Source: Streptomyces sp. LUP47B (GTDB taxonomy: Bacteria; Actinomycetota; Actinomycetes; Streptomycetales; Streptomycetaceae). From it: a stretch of 64,000 nt of DNA. This document shows, piece by piece, positions 17,158 through 26,191 of this stretch (its first letter is position 1; every line of letters begins with the position of its first letter). The notes beneath the pieces are model-generated. The model was not told the DNA's origin, made no database searches, and was given only the letters and a program-made list of their open reading frames with translations. The stretch is taken from contig NZ_MJAH01000008.1 in the NCBI RefSeq assembly GCF_001746295.1, positions 305,906 to 369,905 on the forward strand, read 5' to 3'. Position numbers and translations under genes: made by a program.

Positions 17158-20100
17158 GCACCACCGCCGCAGGTCAGCTTGGCGTCGGCCCAGTCGGCGT
17201 GATCCGAGGAGATGTCGCCGTTCCCGTCGACCGACAGGTCCAGCCAGCGGGCGTCGGTCACGTCCACGTCGATGGCGGTGCCGCCGTCGGAGCCCCGCAC
17301 CACCGGAGTGGTGGCGAGCGAGCGGCCGTCGGCGATCACCTGGAAGGAGACGCTGCCGCCGTCACCCACCTCGTCGTCCATCCCGGCGGTCGCGGTGAAG
17401 CGGGTGCAGCCGCCGCCGAGGTAAACCCGGACCTGGCTGTTCGCGTGCACGCCGAGGCCCTTGGTGTACGTGGTGCCGCCGATGCTCAGGGGACGACCGT
17501 CAGCCGCCGCGTCCTCCCCGTTGGAGGAGTCCTTCTCCACAGGACCCCAGCCGTTGACCGCCTTGACCAGGGTCAGGTCGCTGACATAGGCGTCGGCGGA
17601 CAGTCCCGGCGGTGGCACCTGCACGGCGCGTACACCGGTGACGGTGCCCGGCCGGCCGGGCTGGGTGAGCTTGGCGGTCGCGGACAGGACGGCGTAGTGC
17701 ACGGGATCGCCGGGCGGGGTGACGGTGTAGTCCGCGGTCACCGTGTCGCCGGGGCGGACCCGGTCGAAACGGGTGGTGTCGTCGGTGGTCGCGGTCCAGC
17801 CGTCCGGGACCTTCAGCGCCAGCTCGACCTTCGAGGCCGTCGGCGCGTCCTTCGGCACGGTGAGGGTGACGGGAACCTTGGTCGCGGTGCCGGTGGCCAG
17901 GAACGGCTCGGCGTCGACCGTGACCCGGGCGCCCGCGGCCGGCATCGCGTAGGTCTTGGCGTCGTACGAGGGCGCCGCCACCGTACCGACCTTGATCCCG
18001 CCCGCCGAGGCGCCGACGTCGACGAGCTTGGCCGAGCCAGGGCCCGCGCCGGCCTCGGTGGACCACACGGCCAGGGCGATGGTGTTGTCGCCCTGCTCAC
18101 GCAGGAGACCCTTGGGGACGACGAACCGCGTCTGCGGTCCGGTGCCCGGCAGATAGCGGCCGATCAGCCAGCCGTTGACGAAGATCTCGGCGCGATAGCC
18201 GGTGCTGCCGCCCGGGGGCTCAGCCAAATCCAGCGCGAGCGCGTTGTCCTGGCCCTGTGGCAGGTCGAGCCGGGCGGAGGTGCGGTACCACCGCACGCCG
18301 GGCCCGGTCTTCCCGGTCTGCTGGGAGAGGGTGGTGCTCTTCCAGCTGCCGTCGGGGAAGCCCGGCAGCGACCAGCCGGCCCGCTCCCCGTACAGCCCGC
18401 CGTTGTTGTACGGGCCCCGTGCGGTGTCCACCGGGTCCTCGCCGCCCCGGTTGCCCTGGATCTTCCAGGTGAGGGTGGAGGCCCCGCCGATCACCTCGGC
18501 GCTGAGCAGACCGCGCGGCTCCTTGGAGTAGTCGTGGCCCCATTCCTCGTTGTGGCCCGCGTTCTCCACGAGGACGGAGAGGACGTTGTCCCCGTCGGCC
18601 TTCAGGGTGTTCGCCGGGATGTCGAACGTGTGCGCGCCGTCGCCCGAGCTGCCGAGGTAGCGGCCGTTGAGCCAGACCGCGTACTGGCCGGTGTTGCCGG
18701 TCTTCGCGTCGAGCGCGAGGGCGGTCGCGGCACCGGTGGTTTTGAACCGGCCGCGGTACCAGACGTTGCCGTGATGGAAGCCGTACTCGTCCATCGCGAG
18801 GACCGGCAACGAGCCGTTCAGAGCCGCGTTGTTGGCGGTCAGGTGGTCGGCCGTGGTCCAGGCGGAGTCGTCGAAGCCGGGAGCGGACTCCGGCGCCTCC
18901 TCCTTGTACTTCCACGTGGTCAGCTTCGGCAACTCGACCGGGCGCGGCGCCTGGGTGACGGCGACCTCGCGGCCGTTCCACGTCACCTTCTTGGCGTCCG
19001 CGATGACCTCGATCTTCGCGGCCTTGACGGAGTCGCCGGTCAACTCCAGGGTGGTGCCCGCCTGTTCGGCCGTTCGGACCAGGGACGGTCCCCGTACGAG
19101 GACCGGGCCCGCGGCGGTGTCCTGGCGCCACCAGTGGGCGGTCTCGGCGGTGTCGGCGATCAGCAGTTCCATGCCGTTCACCAGCACCCGGGCCAGGCCC
19201 TTGTGCGTGTAGTTCAGGCGCAGGTCACCGCGTGCGGCGTCCCAGGTGGTGGTGACATCGCCGTCGAGGACGGTCACCTTGGGCCGCGCGGTGTACCGCA
19301 GCACGGTCTCGCCGGCCTCACCCGCACGCCCGTAGAGCAGCGCCACCTCCCGGCCGCCGATCTCGGCGTGCGTCATGATCTCCGAGGTGGAGTAGACGAG
19401 CCGCTGCTTCTCGCCCAGGTCGTAGCCCGCGACGAGGAGTTTGGCGTCCCGGCCGTCGACGGTGATCGTTCCCTGCTGGGGTACGCGCGGGTAGTCGCCG
19501 TCCGCGCCCTTCAGCGAGAGGGTCGTCTCGTCCTTGTCCTTCACGCGGGTGTCGGCGTGCCGGACGGTGAAGAACTGGGTGCCGTCGTCGGGGTTGACGC
19601 GCCGGTCGACGCGCAGGGCGTCGTCGGAAGGAGTGGGCGCCTCGGCCTTGTCGGTGCGCGCCAGCGAGGTCACCGAGTTGACCATGTAGCCGAGGCGCTT
19701 GAACTCCTGGAACTTGTCCGTCAGTTGGCGGGACTCGTTGATCGGGGCCCCGTAGTCGTACGACGTGTAGACCGCGTTGGGGTCGGCGAGCCAACCCCAA
19801 TTGGTGCCGCCGTACGTCATGTAGAAGGACTGGCCGCTGACCCCGGCGGCGATGTTCATCTTGCTGAACACCCGGGTGAAGTCGGTGCCGGTGAGCTTCG
19901 CGCAGTCCTGGTATCCGGTGCCGCCCCAGGGGTCGAAGGCGCCGCCCTGTGCCTCCGGGATGATCAGCGGGGACTCGGGCTTCCAGTCGTTGACGTACGA
20001 ATAGTCGGGCAGGTTCTTCCAGGTGTCGGGGTCCTTGCAGTCGAAGCCCTGCGGATAGGCGTCGAAGCCGTAGATGTCCGGGGCGCCCTTGCCGCTGACC

Positions 20101-20801
20101 CAGTTCTGGTTGGCGCCGCCGTCGTTGACGAAGGTGGGCACATCGATGCCGTCCTCCTTCGCCCAGTCGATGAGGGTCTGCATGTAGTCGGCGTCGTGGC
20201 GACCGCCCTGGTACTCGTTCTCGACCTGATAGAGGATCACCGAACCGGTGCCGCGCGTGAGTTGGTGGCGCGCGATGATCGGGTTGATCCGGCTCATCCA
20301 CTCCCGGGCCGCCTTCAGGTACTCCGGCTCGGAGGTGCGGTTCACACCGGCCTGGGTCGACCGCCAGGCGGGCATGCCGCCGCCGGAGACCTCCGCGTTG
20401 ATGTACGGACCCGGCCGGGCGATCACATACAGGCCCGCGCGCTCGGCCTCGTCGAGCAGCCGCTCCACGTCACGGGTGCCGGTGAAATCGTACGAACCCG
20501 GCTTGGCGGAGTGGTAACCCCAGTCGAAGTAGAGCGAGACCGCGTTGAATCCGCCGGCCTTGATCTTCTGCAGGACGTCGCGCCAGGCATCGGGACTGGG
20601 CAGCCGGAAGTAGTGGAACTCGGCACCCCAGAGGTACAGGGGTTTGCCGTCGACCCGCACGGAGTACTGGTCGTAGGTGACGGTGTGCGGGGCCTGGGCC
20701 TGTGACTCCGACCGCACCGGTGCCGCGGCGACAGCCGTGCTGGTCAGGGGCATGACAGTCAGGGCCGTGGCGAGCAGCAACGCCTTCCACTTCACCCTCA
20801 T
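17154..20801 (-). CDS. Secreted multidomain GH35 beta-galactosidase with C-terminal NPCBM
   Basis: 1215 residues. Sec signal at the start (KALLLATALTVMPLTSTAVA). The GH35 barrel shows WGAEFHYFRLPSPDAWRDVL, ARPGPYINAEVSGGGMPAW, YQVENEYQGG with Glu196 as acid/base, PEAQGGAFDPWGG with the likely nucleophile Glu, and YMTYGGTNWGWL. Two jelly-roll domains follow (AVWLNGRYLGSSGDGAHTF, AEIFVNGWLIGRYLPGTGPQ), then a NEW3-type domain and a terminal NPCBM (GLGVHANSQVRVYLGGGC onward) that may bind galactosides. It hydrolyses terminal beta-galactose outside the cell. The ATG at 20801 overlaps the previous stop as ATGA; the frame stays open far upstream, but that part is shadow sequence. Confidence 0.92.
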   Translation of the reverse strand: MRVKWKALLLATALTVMPLTSTAVAAAPVRSESQAQAPHTVTYDQYSVRVDGKPLYLWGAEFHYFRLPSPDAWRDVLQKIKAGGFNAVSLYFDWGYHSAKPGSYDFTGTRDVERLLDEAERAGLYVIARPGPYINAEVSGGGMPAWRSTQAGVNRTSEPEYLKAAREWMSRINPIIARHQLTRGTGSVILYQVENEYQGGRHDADYMQTLIDWAKEDGIDVPTFVNDGGANQNWVSGKGAPDIYGFDAYPQGFDCKDPDTWKNLPDYSYVNDWKPESPLIIPEAQGGAFDPWGGTGYQDCAKLTGTDFTRVFSKMNIAAGVSGQSFYMTYGGTNWGWLADPNAVYTSYDYGAPINESRQLTDKFQEFKRLGYMVNSVTSLARTDKAEAPTPSDDALRVDRRVNPDDGTQFFTVRHADTRVKDKDETTLSLKGADGDYPRVPQQGTITVDGRDAKLLVAGYDLGEKQRLVYSTSEIMTHAEIGGREVALLYGRAGEAGETVLRYTARPKVTVLDGDVTTTWDAARGDLRLNYTHKGLARVLVNGMELLIADTAETAHWWRQDTAAGPVLVRGPSLVRTAEQAGTTLELTGDSVKAAKIEVIADAKKVTWNGREVAVTQAPRPVELPKLTTWKYKEEAPESAPGFDDSAWTTADHLTANNAALNGSLPVLAMDEYGFHHGNVWYRGRFKTTGAATALALDAKTGNTGQYAVWLNGRYLGSSGDGAHTFDIPANTLKADGDNVLSVLVENAGHNEEWGHDYSKEPRGLLSAEVIGGASTLTWKIQGNRGGEDPVDTARGPYNNGGLYGERAGWSLPGFPDGSWKSTTLSQQTGKTGPGVRWYRTSARLDLPQGQDNALALDLAEPPGGSTGYRAEIFVNGWLIGRYLPGTGPQTRFVVPKGLLREQGDNTIALAVWSTEAGAGPGSAKLVDVGASAGGIKVGTVAAPSYDAKTYAMPAAGARVTVDAEPFLATGTATKVPVTLTVPKDAPTASKVELALKVPDGWTATTDDTTRFDRVRPGDTVTADYTVTPPGDPVHYAVLSATAKLTQPGRPGTVTGVRAVQVPPPGLSADAYVSDLTLVKAVNGWGPVEKDSSNGEDAAADGRPLSIGGTTYTKGLGVHANSQVRVYLGGGCTRFTATAGMDDEVGDGGSVSFQVIADGRSLATTPVVRGSDGGTAIDVDVTDARWLDLSVDGNGDISSDHADWADAKLTCGGGA

Positions 20802-22666
20802 GGCGTCAGCCCCTTCACGACGGCCGCCCGCGCGGTCTCGATGTCGCCCGCGTCCTTCGTCCGGCCGTCGAGGTTCCTCGTCGCGGTGGTGAGGGCTTCG
20901 GTGAGCGCGTCGCTGTCCGTGCCGCCGTCCTTCTTCCGCAGCTCGGCGACGAGTTCGTAGTCCTCGATGCCCTCCTTCAGCTGCTCCCAGCGAATGCTGG
21001 ACATCGGGCCGTCCTTGCCCGGGTAGACCAGGTACTCGTCGCCCTGCGTGAAGATGTGCACCGGCTGCTTGAAGGGGTCGCTGGTCCAGCTGTTGTACGA
21101 CCAGCGCAGGAAGCCGTCGAGATCCCGCTGGGCGGAGATCCAGGGCAGCATCCGCGACTCGACGGCGGGCGAGTAGGACAGCGTGTTGGGGTGGGCCGGC
21201 GAGCCGTACACGTAGAAGGTCGTGATCTTGCCGGCCTTCCGCCGTTCCGCCACCTTCTCCTTCGTCATCGCGTCGATGCCGCCCCAGTCGACGGACAGGT
21301 TGGACGCGACGCCTTCGGTGTTGATCGAACCGGCCACGGAGATACGGTCGTCGAAGGCCGGCGCGACCTCGTGGACGAAGTTCTTGACGACGGTCATGGT
21401 GTCGATGGGCCGCTCGTCGAAGGACAGCCAGGTGTGGTCCAGCCAGCCCTTCGCCTTCACGTGCTTCTCGAAGGCGGGGAGGAAGGCCCCCCACGCCTGA
21501 CGCCAGCGGTCGCCGCCCAGATCGACGTTCTCGTAGACGGTCTTGCCGGTGCTGGTGTCGGTGTAGGTGAGGTGCTCCTGGTCCTGGAAGGCCAGCATGG
21601 AGAAGGCACCGATGTCGGGCCCGAGACCGGCGCGTCTGGCGGTCTCGACGTACTTGTCCCAGCGGCTGAAGTCGAAGGAGAACGCCGTTCCGTTCCACTT
21701 CCAGCCCACCATGCTGGTGTACGGCGTGGCCGTCTGCGACTCCCGGGTGCCGAGCGACCACTGGTGGTGCCACGGGTTGTCGACGATGGTGGTGTTGATG
21801 ACCTTCTGGCCGCGCGAGGCCAGGTCCCGGTTGTACTTCTCGATCAGCTTCCAGTGCTCGTCGGACCAGAGCTTGACGCCGTGGTTCTTGGCGATCGTCT
21901 CCGGCTGCGCCCACACGTCGAGGAAGAAGTTGTAGTCCTTCGGATCGGGCACGCTCGCGTCCGCGACCTCGATGGTCAGCGGGTACGTGCTCTGGGTGCG
22001 GCCGTCGGCGTTGACCTTCACCGTGCCGGTGTAGGTGCCGGGCCGGGCCGTCTTGGGGATGTGGAAGGTGAACCACAGCGGCTGTGCCGCGTACGCGGGT
22101 ACGTCCACCGAGTCCCGCTCCTCCAGCGGGTCGCCGACCACGTCGGGGTTGCGGTCGCCGGAGACCTCCTTGCCGGAGCTGACCTGGTCGATGGTGGCCG
22201 ACCAGTCGACCTCGCTCTTGGAGCGCTGCACGGGCACGTACTTGACGAACCGGACCTGGGTGCCGGCACCGGACAGCTTCGCCCCGCCGGGCCCGGTGAG
22301 ATCACCGACCACGGCCTTGACGTCGTCGAGGTTCTTGCCCGAGGCGATCGCCAGCTGCGCCGAGACCTGCTCGTTGCGGACGGCGGAGAGCTTGAGGTCC
22401 TTGGTGTCCTTGCCCTGGATGGGGGTCATCGGATAGCGCGGGACCCGCTCCTCCGCGGAGTCGGCGAAGGAGCCGGTGGGAACCCAGGTGATGGTGTCCC
22501 TGGTGCCCATGGCGTCGGCGACCTTGACGGTGAGCCAGGTGGTGGTGGCCTTGGAATTGAGGTCGGTGCTGGTGGTCGCCGTACCGGTGACGGCGATCGC
22601 GGTGGTGCTCGCGGCCACGACGACGCCGGCGACGAAGCCGGCGGCGAGTGAGGACGTACGTGCCAT
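20798..22666 (-). CDS. Secreted DUF4091 / GH123-like glycoside hydrolase
   Basis: 622 residues. A signal-like N-terminus (SLAAGFVAGVVVAASTTAIAV), a beta-sandwich region (about 90-240, ending FHIPKTARPGTYTGTVKV) and then a barrel domain. WLSFDERPIDTM near residue 418 carries the Asp-Glu pair used by GH123-type enzymes for substrate-assisted cleavage, and RWSYNSWTSDPFK and QGDEYLVYPGKDGPMSSIRWEQLKEGIEDYE are typical of DUF4091. GH123 members release beta-linked GalNAc; DUF4091 proteins are otherwise little studied, so the activity is inferred. First gene of the nine-gene operon, following a hairpin. The ribosome site (GAGAGGG) is about 14 nt from the ATG, rather far. Confidence 0.8.
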   Translation of the reverse strand: MARTSSLAAGFVAGVVVAASTTAIAVTGTATTSTDLNSKATTTWLTVKVADAMGTRDTITWVPTGSFADSAEERVPRYPMTPIQGKDTKDLKLSAVRNEQVSAQLAIASGKNLDDVKAVVGDLTGPGGAKLSGAGTQVRFVKYVPVQRSKSEVDWSATIDQVSSGKEVSGDRNPDVVGDPLEERDSVDVPAYAAQPLWFTFHIPKTARPGTYTGTVKVNADGRTQSTYPLTIEVADASVPDPKDYNFFLDVWAQPETIAKNHGVKLWSDEHWKLIEKYNRDLASRGQKVINTTIVDNPWHHQWSLGTRESQTATPYTSMVGWKWNGTAFSFDFSRWDKYVETARRAGLGPDIGAFSMLAFQDQEHLTYTDTSTGKTVYENVDLGGDRWRQAWGAFLPAFEKHVKAKGWLDHTWLSFDERPIDTMTVVKNFVHEVAPAFDDRISVAGSINTEGVASNLSVDWGGIDAMTKEKVAERRKAGKITTFYVYGSPAHPNTLSYSPAVESRMLPWISAQRDLDGFLRWSYNSWTSDPFKQPVHIFTQGDEYLVYPGKDGPMSSIRWEQLKEGIEDYELVAELRKKDGGTDSDALTEALTTATRNLDGRTKDAGDIETARAAVVKGLTP

Positions 22667-22756
22667 GGGGCTGGGGTCCCTCTCTCACGGAGGTGCGGGG
22701 AGTGGTCCCCGGTGGGTCCTGGGGGGCGGGAGGACTGCCGGGAAGCGGGGATGGCC

Positions 22757-22793
22757 CCCGGCAGGCCCTCAGGGGGAGGAGGGGCCTGCCGGG
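22757..22793. terminator. Hairpin between the GH31 gene and the glycan operon
   Basis: A perfect 12-base stem, CCCGGCAGGCCC at 22757-22768 and its complement at 22782-22793, lies 3' of the GH31 gene at 22819-25836 and 5' of the DUF4091 gene. It makes the large GH31 gene likely monocistronic and puts the operon promoter between about 22667 and 22757. Confidence 0.7.
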
Positions 22794-22818
22794 AAGCCGG
22801 GAGGGTGATGCCGGCGGA

Positions 22819-25800
22819 TCAGGAGGTGACGGTGAATCCGCTGAAGACGGCTTCGATGTCCTCGCCGGGGTAGTTGACGTTGGCCGCACTGGCGACCATC
22901 CCGGCGTCTTCGGTGCCTGCGGCCGACGGCACCTCGGCGGTGCCGACCTGCGACCAGGTCTGGCCGTCCTTGCTGGCGTACCCGGTGTAGGTGGTGCCGT
23001 CCCGGGTCAGCTTGAGATACGCCGGGTGGTAGCTGGAGTTGCCGCCCGCCCAGGTGTCGAGCTTCCCGTCGCCGTTGCTGTCGGTCATGAACTCCAGGCC
23101 GTAGCTCTGGGTCATGACCAGCACCGCGTAACCGCCCTTCTCGGGTGCGGTCAGGTCGTTGGCGAGGGCGACGCCTGCCTTGCCGACCGGTGAGGCGCTG
23201 TTCTGGGACACCAACTGGGCCTGCACTGTCGCCTTTTCGCCCGCCACGTCGTCGCGGTAGATGACGCCCTTCTCGTCCTTCCAACCGGACAGGTCCTGGC
23301 CGCCCGCCCAGATGGCGAACTGGTCGCCGGCCTGGGCGTATTGGGGATCCTCGGAGGTGGTGTCGGCCGTCAGGTACGGCGCCTGCACGCTGCTCGGGGC
23401 GGCCTTCACCTGTGCCTGCACGGTGTCCGACACCTTCGTCGAGCCGTTGTAGGTGGCGGTGCCGGTGAGGTCATGGCTGCCCCAACGGGCGTCCTCGGCC
23501 GGGGTGACCGTCCACGTGGTGGTGAGGGTGGCGCCGTTCTTGAGAGAGCTCGCGGTGGTCGGGCCGGTCGCCTTGGCGCTCCAGCCGTCGGGCAGGCCGA
23601 GGGCCGCCTTGACGTTCTTGATGGTCCCGGTGCTCCAGTTGGTCACGTCGGTGGTCACCTGGAACGGCTTGCCGGCGTCGGTGGCCGGGGCGTCCGGAGT
23701 GATCAGGACGGCGGCGGCCGGAGCGTCGTCGCGCTTGAGCGCCCTGATGGCCTTGTCCGCGCCCTTGGCCTTGAGATTGACGAAGGCCGGGGTGACGCCG
23801 AGCGGCGCCGCGTACCCCTTGAGGGTCTTGGGTCCGCGGATCACCGTGCCCTGGTTCACGTCGTACCAGGTGCCCGGCGGCAGATGAACGGACCGGGTGG
23901 CGCCGGTGCTCAGCTTCGGCGCGGCCAGCACGGCCGGGCCGAGCATCCACTCGTCGGCGACCGTGTAACTCGCCTCGTCCTTCGGGAAGTCGAAGAACAG
24001 CGGCCGCATGATCGGATCACCGGTCTTCAGAGTGCTCTGCACCTGGTCCCAGATGTAGGGGGCGAGCTTCTCGTGCGTCTTGATGGCCTGCCGGTAGAGG
24101 TCGACCGTCTCCTGGTCGTAGTCCACCTTCTGCCCAGTGGTGGTGTCGTTGGTGTCCACCGGCGAGGTCGACGCGTACATCAGTGGCATCAGTGAGGCGG
24201 ACTGCGCCCACCGCACCAGTACGTCCTTCGTCGGTGCGGGCTGGCCGCCGGAGCCGCCGATCATGTCGGACTCGACGAACGGGTAGCCGATGGTGGAGAT
24301 CGCCAGGTTCTGGGAGGCGGAGGCGCGCAGCGAGTCCCAGCCGGTGCCCTTGTCGACCTGGCGGGTGACGAAGCCGGCCTCGTGGGCCGTCTTGTTCCAG
24401 TGCACGCGGATACCGGCGCCCTGGAGGTCGAACTCGTCGGCGAGCTGCGTACCGAGCTTCTGGTAGTCCGTGACCTGTGAGCCCTCGCGGGGCGCGCACC
24501 TCTCGTCGAAGAAGCGCGTGTCGAACTTGAGCCCGTCGATGTCGTACGTGCCCATGAGGGACTTGAGGTTGCCCTCGTACCAGGCCTTGGCGTCGGGGTT
24601 GGCCAGGTCGATGATCCCCGCCTCGCCGTTCCACCAGGTCACGTCACACGGCTTGGTCTTGTCCTTGGCGTCCATGAGCAGATAGCCGTGGTCGACCGCG
24701 TACTGGTAGTTGGCGGAGTCCAGGTTGATCCACAGGGTGACCCAGACGCCGAAGTCGAACCCCATGTCGTGGATCTTCTTGGAGAGACCCTTGGGATCGG
24801 GGAAGGTCTTGGGATCCCAGGTCAGATTGCCGTAGTTCGACTCCCACTTGTCGTCGAGCTGGATGGTGTGCCCGTCCAGCCCGTTGTCGTGGAGGTCGGT
24901 GGCGTAGTCGAGCAGTTTCTCCTGGTCGACCTTGGTGTAGAACTGCGCCCAGGAATTCCACAGCGGCTTGGCGTACTGCTCGTACGGGGCATCGGACTTG
25001 GTGGGCTTGCCGACGATGCCGATGTAGTCGCGGTAGACCTCCAGCGGGGTCGACTCGACGAACACGGTGGCCTTGTAGGTGTCGGCCGACTCGACGACGA
25101 AGCTGCCGAGGCCGTCCTTGCCCTTGTTGAGCGCCACGTCCATGACATTTCCGGTGTCGACGCGCAGACCGGTCGACTTGGAGGTGTACCAGAACGGGTC
25201 GATCATGTGGTACGACGCCGGGCCGAAGGTCGGGTGGTCCACCTCACCGGCGTCCAGCGGCCAGGGCTGGTTGGTGCCGGGACCGCCCTGCGGGGTCTCC
25301 GCCTCGCCGTGGCCGTACCAGTGGCCGGCCGACGACAGGTCGTAGCTGAGGCCCAGTTTGCTCGGTGCGCCCCCTCGGACGTCCCAGTCGAGCTGGTAGC
25401 GGTCGGCGCCGGGCGTGATCCGGGCCTCCACCGTGGCGCCGTCGAGCGTGCTGTCGGCGGTGACGGTCAGGACGCCGTTCTTCCACGTCCAGTCGGTGAC
25501 GCCGGTCGCGTGCTGCCACGTGCCGTCGGCCGTCGCGAAGCGCAGGGAGCCGGTGTCGCCGGAGGTGGTGGCGAGCACGGTCTTCCCGGCGCGGCGGGTG
25601 GTCAGGGCGAGTTCGTCTTTGGCCACGTCGAGGGTGTAGCCGGGGGTGTTGGCGGAGGCCGGCACGGAGACCGTGACGGCGTTCGCGGTGGCGGCCACCT
25701 TCGGTCCGCCCACGGTGGCGGTGGTGGGGTGGGCGGCGGCCGCGGCGGTGGAGCCGGTGAGGGGCGCCATCAGCATGGCGGCGGTCAGTGCGGCAGCGAG

Positions 25801-25836
25801 CAACAGGCCGCCGGGACTGCTCAATCGGGCGTGCAC
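22819..25836 (-). CDS. Secreted GH31 glycosidase, MYORG-like, with NEW3 and Ca-loop lectin-like module
   Basis: 1005 residues. Sec signal (LLLAAALTAAMLMAPLTGSTAAAAA). Catalytic part as in the 15148-17157 paralogue: SAGHWYGHGEAE, DGLKFDTRFFDERCAP with Asp439 at the nucleophile position, YPFVESDMIGGSGG in the acid/base region, and ADEWMLGPAVLAAPKL. From about residue 715 there is a NEW3-like domain (PFQVTTDVTNWSTGTI), and from about 815 the shared lectin-like module with FAIWAGGQDLSGWKDEKG and loop DSNGDGKLD. As in its paralogue, motifs point to the branch of GH31 with alpha-galactosidases, not classical alpha-glucosidases; specificity remains inference. GTG start at 25836 with AGGAGG 6 nt upstream. 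Confidence 0.85.
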   Translation of the reverse strand: MHARLSSPGGLLLAAALTAAMLMAPLTGSTAAAAAHPTTATVGGPKVAATANAVTVSVPASANTPGYTLDVAKDELALTTRRAGKTVLATTSGDTGSLRFATADGTWQHATGVTDWTWKNGVLTVTADSTLDGATVEARITPGADRYQLDWDVRGGAPSKLGLSYDLSSAGHWYGHGEAETPQGGPGTNQPWPLDAGEVDHPTFGPASYHMIDPFWYTSKSTGLRVDTGNVMDVALNKGKDGLGSFVVESADTYKATVFVESTPLEVYRDYIGIVGKPTKSDAPYEQYAKPLWNSWAQFYTKVDQEKLLDYATDLHDNGLDGHTIQLDDKWESNYGNLTWDPKTFPDPKGLSKKIHDMGFDFGVWVTLWINLDSANYQYAVDHGYLLMDAKDKTKPCDVTWWNGEAGIIDLANPDAKAWYEGNLKSLMGTYDIDGLKFDTRFFDERCAPREGSQVTDYQKLGTQLADEFDLQGAGIRVHWNKTAHEAGFVTRQVDKGTGWDSLRASASQNLAISTIGYPFVESDMIGGSGGQPAPTKDVLVRWAQSASLMPLMYASTSPVDTNDTTTGQKVDYDQETVDLYRQAIKTHEKLAPYIWDQVQSTLKTGDPIMRPLFFDFPKDEASYTVADEWMLGPAVLAAPKLSTGATRSVHLPPGTWYDVNQGTVIRGPKTLKGYAAPLGVTPAFVNLKAKGADKAIRALKRDDAPAAAVLITPDAPATDAGKPFQVTTDVTNWSTGTIKNVKAALGLPDGWSAKATGPTTASSLKNGATLTTTWTVTPAEDARWGSHDLTGTATYNGSTKVSDTVQAQVKAAPSSVQAPYLTADTTSEDPQYAQAGDQFAIWAGGQDLSGWKDEKGVIYRDDVAGEKATVQAQLVSQNSASPVGKAGVALANDLTAPEKGGYAVLVMTQSYGLEFMTDSNGDGKLDTWAGGNSSYHPAYLKLTRDGTTYTGYASKDGQTWSQVGTAEVPSAAGTEDAGMVASAANVNYPGEDIEAVFSGFTVTS

Positions 25837-26191
25837 TCGTGTCCTCCTGTCGGACAGGACGGTGGCTCAGGAGCGGCGGTGCGTGGTGCCGGTGGCGTGC
25901 GGAGCGCACGGTCACGAAGAAGCGCGGTGCCCGCCGGGGCTGGTTCTGCTTGATTCTGCGTGCAGATGCAAGATTCGAAGCGATTTCGCACATGCTCTTG
26001 CGGGAATCGCCACCTGTCAACATGCGGGGCACGCGGCGTCCCAAGTGCCCCGAGGGCTGTCGTGGAGCGGCTGTTGTCCCTGGTGGCGGTCGGTCCCGGG
26101 ACCCGCCGAGCGGCCTCGGCGGGCCCGGAAACCGTTCGTAACGGGCACGTAAATTCTGCGGGCCCCGGAGATCCTTCCGGGGGGCGCCAGG
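25837..26191. promoter_or_regulatory. Intergenic region, probable promoter of the large GH31 gene
   Basis: About 355 nt without a credible gene. It is less GC-rich than its surroundings around 25940-26030. An imperfect inverted repeat lies at 25980-26010 (GCGATTTCGCA against TGCGGGAATCGC), a possible operator. A hairpin at 26163-26182 (CCCCGGAG / TTCCGGGG) just after the SIS gene stop may act as its terminator. No known operator consensus was recognised. Confidence 0.4.

Noticed and set aside
17199..20705. 1168-codon plus-strand open frame
   Set aside because: Antisense shadow of the GH35 gene, which has complete catalytic motifs; no family features on the plus strand.
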